From NCBI RefSeq assembly GCF_020085105.1, contig NC_058043.1:20046667-20110666 (forward strand): a stretch of 64,000 bases of DNA, read 5' to 3'. The translations under genes were made by a program, and so were the position numbers. Of this stretch, positions 57,301 through 64,000 are shown in pieces (position 1 is the stretch's first letter; every line of letters begins with the position of its first letter). The DNA comes from Siniperca chuatsi. Its lineage: Eukaryota > Chordata > Actinopteri > Centrarchiformes > Sinipercidae. The notes beneath the pieces are model-generated. The model was given only the letters and a program-made list of their open reading frames with translations. It made no database searches and was not told where the DNA came from.

Positions 57301-59385
57301 TACTAGTGTCTTGTACTGACTGACTGAAAAAACTGATTAGTTGCGATGAAACCAGTGAACTATAGGTAGAATATTAACAATGGAGTACCTTGTTAAAAAA
57401 AGTGTTTTCAGCAGCTTTTCACTGGGTGGAATCAGGGCGTTCAACACAAAGCTTAGACGAGAATTGGCTGCGAACGCCAAACACTGTAGCCAATGTTTGT
57501 AATCCTATGTGTAGACATTTGCAGCTAAAGCATACAGCAGACCTGAAGTCAAAGTGTCAACCATCACTGACTTCTGTTTGAAATTTAACAATTTAACATT
57601 TAAAAAACATTACCCCCCCAGTAATGTCGATATGTGTGTATGTCAAATGTCTCAGTATCTCAGACATTAACTGATAAAACCTATGGCTGAAGTTAAGAAT
57701 AAAACCCAAGTTATAATAAACCATAATTTCCTTCAAGAGCTTTAACTTGCTTGAACTGCAATTCAATCACAACAATAACTCCCCCTTAAGCATCTGTTTA
57801 GTATACAAAACCATTCAAAATATTTGCTGTGTCTTTCAGAAATAGAAACCGAGATTAATGTGAACCTCTCGAAGCTGTTTAGCAGGGGATGTCGATTGAA
57901 TTTATCCTTAAATTAACTTGTCTTATTTTATTATTTTTTTGTCTTGCGCTTGAAGACACATGAGAAGGTCTACTGCGTACTGTATACCAAGGACAGCTGT
58001 AGGCTAAATACTGGCACTCCCTCAAGTGGTCAGTGAGAAAAATGCTTTGCTGATGTTTTTCCTGTGGAGTTTCCTTGTAAACAAACACAGTTCTTTGTCT
58101 TTCTTTGCCTTTGCTCATGGCATTGAGTCAGTCCCATGTGGTCTAAAACGTTTGTGTCTGCGTTTAATGCAAGGTCGGTGAGCTGAGTGCAGAAGACGTG
58201 AAGAAGCAGCAGACTGTTCAGTCATCTGACCCCTACTCAACTGACCCTAAGCGTCACCCCGTCCTGCGCATCAACAGCCTAAAGCCCTTCAATGCTGAGC
58301 CGCCTCCTGAAATCCTCTCTGACAGCTACATCACCCCCTCTGCTATCTTCTTCAAAAGAAACCACCTGCCAGTTCCACAGGTGGACCCTGCTTCATATCA
58401 GCTGCAGGTGGAGGGACTACCAGGAGGAGTGCTGACGCTGTCTTTAGAAGAGTTGAAGACTCGATTCCCTAAACACACTGTCACCGCCACGCTGCAGTGT
58501 GCCGGTAACCGGCGCTCTGAGATGAATAAGGTCAAGCAGGTGAAAGGGCTGAACTGGGGCATCGCTGCAATCAGCAATGCTACATGGAGCGGTGCAAGGC
58601 TCAGGGATGTGCTGCTGGCAGCTGGTTACGGGCCAGATGTGGCCCAGTGGGCTTGCCATGTTCAGTTTGAAGGACTGGACAAAGATGTGACCGGGACTAC
58701 CTACGGTGCTTCCATCCCTCTAAACAAGGCAGTTAGCGAGGAAGGTGATGTGCTGCTGGCTTACGAAATGAACGGCGAGGATCTCCCTGCCGACCATGGC
58801 TACCCTGTCCGGGTTGTGGTACCAGGCACAGTGGGTGCACGCAATGTTAAGTGGCTGGGGAAGATCATAGTGAGTGCAGAAGAAAGCAGCAGCCACTGGC
58901 AGCAGAACGACTACAAGGGCTTCTCCCCTGGGACGGACTGGGACACAGTGGACTTCACGTCTGCTCCGGCCATCCAAGAGCTGCCCATTCAGTCAGCGAT
59001 CACCACGCCGGCAGATGGTGCCGTGATTGATCGCAGTGCTGAAGAGGTGACAGTGAAGGGTTACGCCTGGAGTGGCGGGGGCAGAGAGGTGGTGCGTGTA
59101 GATGTTTCTCTGGATGGAGGAAAGACGTGGCAGGTGGCCCAGCTGAACAGCAGCGAGAAGGGACGAGCACCTGAGCCGTCGCCCCCACTGGGACGAGCCT
59201 GGGCCTGGAAGCTGTGGGAGGTAACGGCTCCTCTTCCTCCCGAGGCCCAGGAGCTGGAGATAGTCTGCAAGGCAGTCGACAACAGTTACAACATGCAGCC
59301 GGACACAGTTCCTCCCATCTGGAACCTGAGGGGCGTGCTGAGTAACGCCTGGCACAGAGTGAAGGTGAAGATCAGCGAGGAATAG
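54312..59385 (+). CDS. suox: suox, sulfite oxidase
   Basis: Four coding exons: 54312-54370, 54808-54976, 56848-57120 and 58174-59385 (1713 nt, 570 aa; human 545). It oxidises sulfite to sulfate in the mitochondrial intermembrane space, the last step of sulfur amino-acid breakdown, passing electrons to cytochrome c. Residues 1-35 form a basic presequence and 56-72 ([15 protein letters not shown]) a hydrophobic stop-transfer segment. The cytochrome b5 domain spans about 95-170 with heme ligands H130 (HPGG) and H154. The molybdopterin domain carries the Mo-ligand C276 in [11 protein letters not shown], and the dimerisation domain ends [13 protein letters not shown]-like ([15 protein letters not shown]). 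The final exon holds 70% of the coding sequence. Exon 4 begins at GTC (58174), not at an ATG. Confidence 0.95.
55440..55755. mobile_element. MITE with inverted core (suox intron 2)
   Basis: Inverted arms: ttgtctctttccaagaatcg and tgacccggttactccagag (55567-55607) are mirrored by the complement of ctgtggattatctgggtcat and gatttttggaaagagacatt (55683-55723). It ends with tttttgattttggggtgaac, the same end sequence as the MITE at 61.4 kb, and also shares tggtgctcaaag with it. The left boundary is approximate. Confidence 0.7.
56512..56540. repeat. (TG)n microsatellite
   Basis: A short imperfect TG run in suox intron 2, read directly. Confidence 0.85.
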
Positions 59386-60305
59386 ACTCAGTGGTTTGAT
59401 CCACATTCAATCCAAAACGTTTACGCCTGAAATGGAGTCATCAGAGTGGACATTGTTGAAAAATCGGTCACTTAAACTCAGCAGGAAAAGTGATAGAGGG
59501 AAAAAAAACTGTTTGACAGAATTTTGAAGTATAAAAACGAATACAGTAGGATTTTTGACGCATAGCCTTGAAGTATTTATTCAATCACGTTGCCTGTGAG
59601 ATTTGAAAGAGTTTCAGCGCTGCATACCTACAACAAAGCTAAAGGCTGTAAATGACCAAACATGTCCAGTTTTATCTAGTGATGATTCACCTACACTTTG
59701 GTCTTAAGTGAACATGTGAGTCAGTTAATTGTGATTTGTAGAAAAGAAGAAGAATTTATTTTTGTAATCAGCATTGACATTCTTAACACTGACGATGTGC
59801 GCACGTATATGAAAACGGTTGAATTACTTGTGTGATTAACATCATAATTGAAGTATTGAGTATTAAGTAGTTATTACTTTAAACAAAGGCTACTAAAGTT
59901 GCATGGAGTGTTCACTTTAGTTTACAGGGGACAACTGGAGTTTACAGAGTCAACAGAGATTTAAAACATTGGGAGCGTTTGTTTATCTGCAGCCGTGACT
60001 TTGCTGATTAATAAGTGAGAAGATAATTAAATAACTTTTTTTCTGGGAGAAGTTTGAGCAGCTTAAAGGAGAATAACCAGGACCAGCTGTCAGTGGCTTG
60101 TTTTTAGTCAGCAAATCAGAGGTGAACTGTGACCCTCAGTCTGTGGACCTGTCCCCAACTGTTTCAAAGTTGGTATGAAGTACCACACCGCACTGTGGAG
60201 CTCTAGCCAAAGTTAACTGTGTTTATGCCGCAACACTACAGCACATTGCAGAAGTCTGGGCACTTCTTGACCACAGTTTTGACCCGATGTGTGAGAGGAG
60301 TAGTA

Positions 60306-60552
60306 AATAAAGTGTGTTAACCGAAATATCTTCCCTTTTTGAAATTGTTTCGACTGCACAGCTTCTCCAAAAGAAACACTGCTTTTCAGGCTCATGGAAA
60401 TATTCAGTCATATTAATGTTAATTCATTGGAGTCGTATTGACAGTTGAATCTGTCAAAGCGGTCTCCTGTCATACCAAGCAGCCCAGGGATCAGCACTTG
60501 GATTACACTGTTTTGTGTAAAATGTACATTATCGTTGAAGATGATGAATAAA
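60306..60552 (+). terminator. suox polyadenylation signals
   Basis: AATAAA at 60306-60311 and again at 60547-60552, about 0.9 and 1.2 kb after the suox stop. Confidence 0.5.
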
Positions 60553-60649
60553 GAGCTCAAATTTTAAGTGTCAGTGCCATGCACCACAACTTAGATCAGC
60601 TTTTGTTTTGTTTTCAGAAATGAAAAAAAGTCAATTCTAATTCTTATTT

Positions 60650-60955
60650 AAAGAATAAGACCTCTAGACCTCCTGCCTGGCAGCTCCAACCTCAGCATCC
60701 TTCTACCAATATATTCACAGTCTCTCCTCTGAACATGTCCAAACCATCTCGATCTGGCCTCTCTGACATGAGCTGTCCCTCTGATATACTCATTCCTGAT
60801 CCTGTCCGTCCTCGTCACTCCCAAAGAGAACCTCAACATCTTAAGCTCTGCTACCTCCAGCTCTGCCTCTTGTCTTTTCTTCAGTGCCGCTGTCTCTAAG
60901 CTGTACAACATCGCTGGTCTCAACACCGTCTTGAACACCTTTCCTTTCATTCTTG
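60650..60955 (-). mobile_element. RTE-like LINE, C-terminal ORF scrap
   Basis: The minus strand reads KGKVFKTVLRPAMLYSLET, EVAELKMLRFSLGVTRTDRI, RNEYIRGTAHV and REARSRWFGHVQRRDCEYIG. I recognise the C-terminal part of a reverse transcriptase ORF very common in fish. A few codons (the usual GRLGDK-type stretch between AHV and REAR) are missing, and both ends are truncated. Clade assignment (RTE) is from memory of the family. Confidence 0.8.
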
Positions 60956-60959
60956 CTGA

Positions 60960-63530
60960 TTCTCAAATAATTTAATGTAAGATTTAAACATTTTTTTTGT
61001 CTTTGGTTTATTCAGATTGTATTTAAATTGCTAAACTTGTCTGAGTGTTTCCAGATTTCTTCTCCTGCTACTTTTACTTAGTGATTCCTAAATGTGGTAA
61101 CAGAGAAAACAGGATAAGTGACTCAGACAGCATCATGAAAAAAGATGTTGCAGCTGGCAGGAGGAAGAAAGGGAGGACAAGTTAATGATTGAAGATATAA
61201 CAGAAAAAATACATATTTTTCCTCTTACCTGTAGTGCTATTTATCCATCTAGATTGTTTTGGTGTGAGTTGCCGAGTTTTGGAGATGTCAGCCGTAGAGA
61301 TGTCTGCATTTTTTGAATATAATGGGACTATATGGCACTTGGCTTGTGGTGCTCAAAGCCACACCAAAACAATCTAGATGGATAAATAGCACTACAGGTA
61401 AGGGGGAAAATATGCATTTTTGATTTTGGGGTGAAATGTCCCTGTCCATAGTTTGTGTGATTTCTCAATGAACATATGACCTCGGAGTCATGATGTTGTC
61501 ATTTTGACGAGTGGCCTGACGTTTTGCCCTGAATAGGATAAAGATGTTCTCCTGCACGTTGTTTTCTCTGACTGCAAGAAGTAGAAGTAGACAGACGTTT
61601 TTTATATAATAAAACCAGATATATTCCACGAGTCTCCATGCACGATAAATGGTGTGGGACTCATTTGTTCATTTGTATCCCGAGGTTACTGACCCAGCGG
61701 GGAAGTTGTTTGGCAATCGTGTTTGTTATAAAGCTTTGACTCTGATCTGTCTCTGAGTCATAAATGACCAAAATTGTGCGAAGCAGATTTGCTTTCTGTT
61801 ACTTTTCTTTTCCAGTAATAATAATTTTGTCACAACAATGACATATATGACGAATACAGTAGCTAGGAATCAGATAAAGCTGACTCATAGTTTTACTCCT
61901 CTCTATGTCAGCAAATAAAGAGACTTGTGTCACATAGGTGGTAAATGCAAACCAGTGCACTAAAGCTTTGGTTTCATTTCTCCGTGTGGTAAGTTGTGAT
62001 ACAGTGAGGAATGTGCAGCATGTGGACTGGTTGAATATACTGTATCCGTTACAGGGCTTTCTCTGACAATCATCAAAGAAACAAAGGAATATACAAGAAA
62101 AACATTACCTAATTGTCTGTATGAGTAATTCTTAGCTTAATGCTAATTTGCAAATAAATCCTAGGGCCTGATAAAACCGACTGTAGTTAAGTTAATTTGT
62201 CTACAGCCCATCAGACACAGTTGGCATACAGAGACAAACTTTTAGTGTTAGTGTGTTGTCTCAGACTTAAGTCTGTGAGGTACCGCTGAGGCCGCACGAT
62301 GTCAACCATCCACCTCATCTCACATCTTGAGACCAGCTGTTTTGTCAGCTAATGCTACTGTAACATTTATACCAGTTCCACACACAACAGTCCGCTGTGA
62401 CCCTATCCCAAATTTTGTAAAGATACCGTACAAAGTTTTTTAAGTCTTCAGTGTGAGAATTTCATAGGACAATATCAACCTTCTGTCATCCGCAACTAAA
62501 TAATTATAAATTCTGTAGTCTTAAAACAAGGTTTGTATAAAATCAACATGACGACAAACTAACCTAAATTTGTCAAAAATATGATACTTCCGCTGTGTTC
62601 AGATGATCTGAAACAAGCAGGAAGTACATTTGGCTCAGAAGGCAAAAACTAAAATGGTAAGTTCCTGGTGACAGCTGAAAAGTGTTAATCAGCTCAATGA
62701 ACAAAATGAATCAGACATTATTCATTATATCCTCTTTGGCTTAATTATTTAAAAACAAAAGGTTAAATAAATAATCCAAATTAAAAGCATGGACCCACTA
62801 GCATTATTGTTCAGTCACAATTATTTTATGTAAACGAATCATAATGCAGAATCAAAAAGATATATACATGTGTAAGGCCCCATCTCAAATTTTTGAGACC
62901 ATATACATTCTATTTCAATTTACAACTCTTCTTAAAGCTCTACTAATGAAGTTTTGGCCACTAGGGGACAGAAGAACTCAGCAATAAGCTCACAAATAGT
63001 CCTCAAATATTCTGAAGTTATCATGGCTAGCGTGTTAGCAAACAATGGACTAATGTTATTTACACATCCAACAGACACAAAGCAACATTATCTTCACATT
63101 GGAGCCACAAGACTGAACCATACACTAAATTTGTGTGCTGTTAAATTAACGCAATGAGCTAAAAGAGGCTAAAAGTGGGGATGACAGGAATGTGTAGATG
63201 CAGGGCACCTTCTGTGGTTTAGGCCCATAATTAAACTGCGATACATAGGACATACAGTACTGTGTTAACACCATGGAATCAACAAAAAGGCATTGACCCT
63301 GAAGGAATAATATGGGAATGTTATAGTGATAGTTTTGTTCAGGGTGAACTACCTCTTGTCAGAGTGTTAAACAGTAGCTTTACCCTTTAAATTGGTCGAG
63401 TGTGTAGACCACTTCTTGAGCTCCACGTCCTCTTCTGAACAGCTGTACAATTTAATAGCAGACATGTTGCCTTGAGGCCAACTGGCTGCTCTTGTAATCC
63501 TCATTCTTCAGAGATGGATCATCATAGCCA
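60960..63530. other. suox-mmp19 intergenic region
   Basis: No supported gene. Holds the MITE at 61195-61443. A segment at about 62935-63180 ('gttttggccactaggggaca' and following) resembles a common teleost repeat. The remainder is AT-rich and unassigned. Confidence 0.45.
61195..61443. mobile_element. MITE with near-perfect inverted arms, about 250 bp
   Basis: The left arm (about 61221-61270) reads cttacctgtagtgctattta, tccatctagattgttttggt, gtg. The right arm (about 61360-61402) is its exact reverse complement over more than 40 bases. It ends ttttgattttggggtgaaat. Non-coding, and the strong arm identity suggests recent activity. Confidence 0.8.
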
Positions 63531-63536
63531 CAGGGA

Positions 63537-63590
63537 TGACTCATGCGCCGGGCTGAGTTTAAAACTGCTGGAGCGCTCAGAGAATAAAAA
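63537..63590 (+). promoter_or_regulatory. mmp19-like promoter: AP-1 site and TATA-like box
   Basis: TGACTCA (63537-63543) is a perfect AP-1 site, and AATAAAAA (63583-63590) sits about 40 bases later as a TATA-like element. This puts transcription start near 63613 and AP-1 at about -75. An AP-1 site at about -70 is the classical arrangement of inducible MMP promoters. Confidence 0.6.
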
Positions 63591-63665
63591 GTCTGTTGTG
63601 GGACTCCGCTGAGCACTTCTCAGGCTCTGAGCATTAGCCCTGGAAATTTGGGACAGAAACTCTAG

Positions 63666-64000
63666 ATGTTAAACTTGAATATGGACTACACGGGGCTGCT
63701 GCTGCTGGTGCTCAACCTCAGTGGAGCAATTTGTGCAGTGGTGCAATGGACAGAATTAAATGAAGCAAAGGTAAGATGGTAGTTTGCTTTGTAATTTGTT
63801 TAAACATACATTCACATGATGCTTCTGACATATCTCAAAAGCAGGTATTTATACTATATATACTAAATAAGTTTTCTTTTAAGTGAGAGCTTTATTGTCT
63901 GCCTGCCTCTGCATTCACAGGCCTATTTGAGGCAGTATGGCTACCTGAATGACCCCGCTGATCCACAGGACCCTCATTACCTGGAGGAGATCATTGAAGC
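63666..64000 (+). CDS. mmp19: Matrix metalloproteinase, mmp19-like (5' part only)
   Basis: Exon 1 is 63666-63770 (35 codons) and exon 2 starts at 63921 and runs off the window. The N-terminus is a signal peptide (MDYTGLLLLVLNLSGAICAV; a second in-frame ATG at 63681 may be the true start). Exon 2 opens with AYLRQYGYLNDP, the usual beginning of an MMP propeptide, with YLxxYGYL as in MMP19 and MMP28. The catalytic domain lies beyond the window. Assignment to mmp19 rests on this motif and on neighbouring suox, since human MMP19 is close to SUOX. Another MMP cannot be excluded. Confidence 0.72.

Noticed and set aside
58993-59406. Minus-strand frames over the suox last exon
   Set aside because: Antisense shadows of a GC-rich coding exon whose sense product is sulfite oxidase.

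Overview
This is a chromosomal segment from a ray-finned fish, very probably a percomorph teleost. Its genes are split by GT-AG introns and their products align closely with vertebrate proteins. Introns and intergenic DNA hold teleost-type repeats: TTAA-bounded MITEs, the 'paaGTAgaagTAgcaa' type perciform repeat, several non-LTR retrotransposon fragments and long GATA/TCTA microsatellites. I saw no bacterial genes, CRISPR arrays, tRNA genes or rRNA genes.

Six protein genes all lie on the + strand. From left to right they are marchf9 (2836-11046, 4 coding exons, 337 aa, RING-CH E3 ligase), mettl1 (13890-22934, 6 exons, 239 aa, tRNA m7G46 methyltransferase), cyp27b1 (33103-38526, 9 exons, 509 aa, vitamin D 1-alpha-hydroxylase), mcrs1 (44788-48615, 13 coding exons, 466 aa, microspherule protein 1), suox (54312-59385, 4 coding exons, 570 aa, sulfite oxidase) and the first exons of an mmp19-like metalloproteinase (from 63666, running off the right edge). 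I derived every exon by joining splice-consistent reading frames, and all phases close. The full-length totals agree with the known families.

The genes are not an operon and do not share a pathway. They are a syntenic set matching human 12q13-q14, where MARCHF9, CYP27B1 and METTL1 are immediate neighbours and MCRS1, SUOX and MMP19 lie elsewhere on the same arm. Likely core promoters can be read for cyp27b1 (GC box, inverted CCAAT, TATA), mcrs1 (two TATA-like boxes before a non-coding exon), mettl1 (CRE-like site, TATA-less) and mmp19 (AP-1 site plus TATA-like box).

Between genes: 1-2835 is upstream sequence of marchf9. The stretch 11.7-13.5 kb holds old repeats. The stretch 23-33 kb is a 10-kb gap before cyp27b1 with a 510-bp MITE and one small unassigned ORF that has promoter-like sequence in front. 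The stretch 39.5-43.7 kb holds a 77-bp direct repeat pair, an unusual TAG/CTA hairpin-forming block and a 5'-truncated LINE. The stretch 49-52 kb has little that I recognise, and 60.6-63.5 kb holds an RTE-like LINE scrap and a MITE. Nothing here is a clearly new biological system. The most unusual sequence is the 40.4-43.5 kb interval and the small ORF at 29.6 kb.
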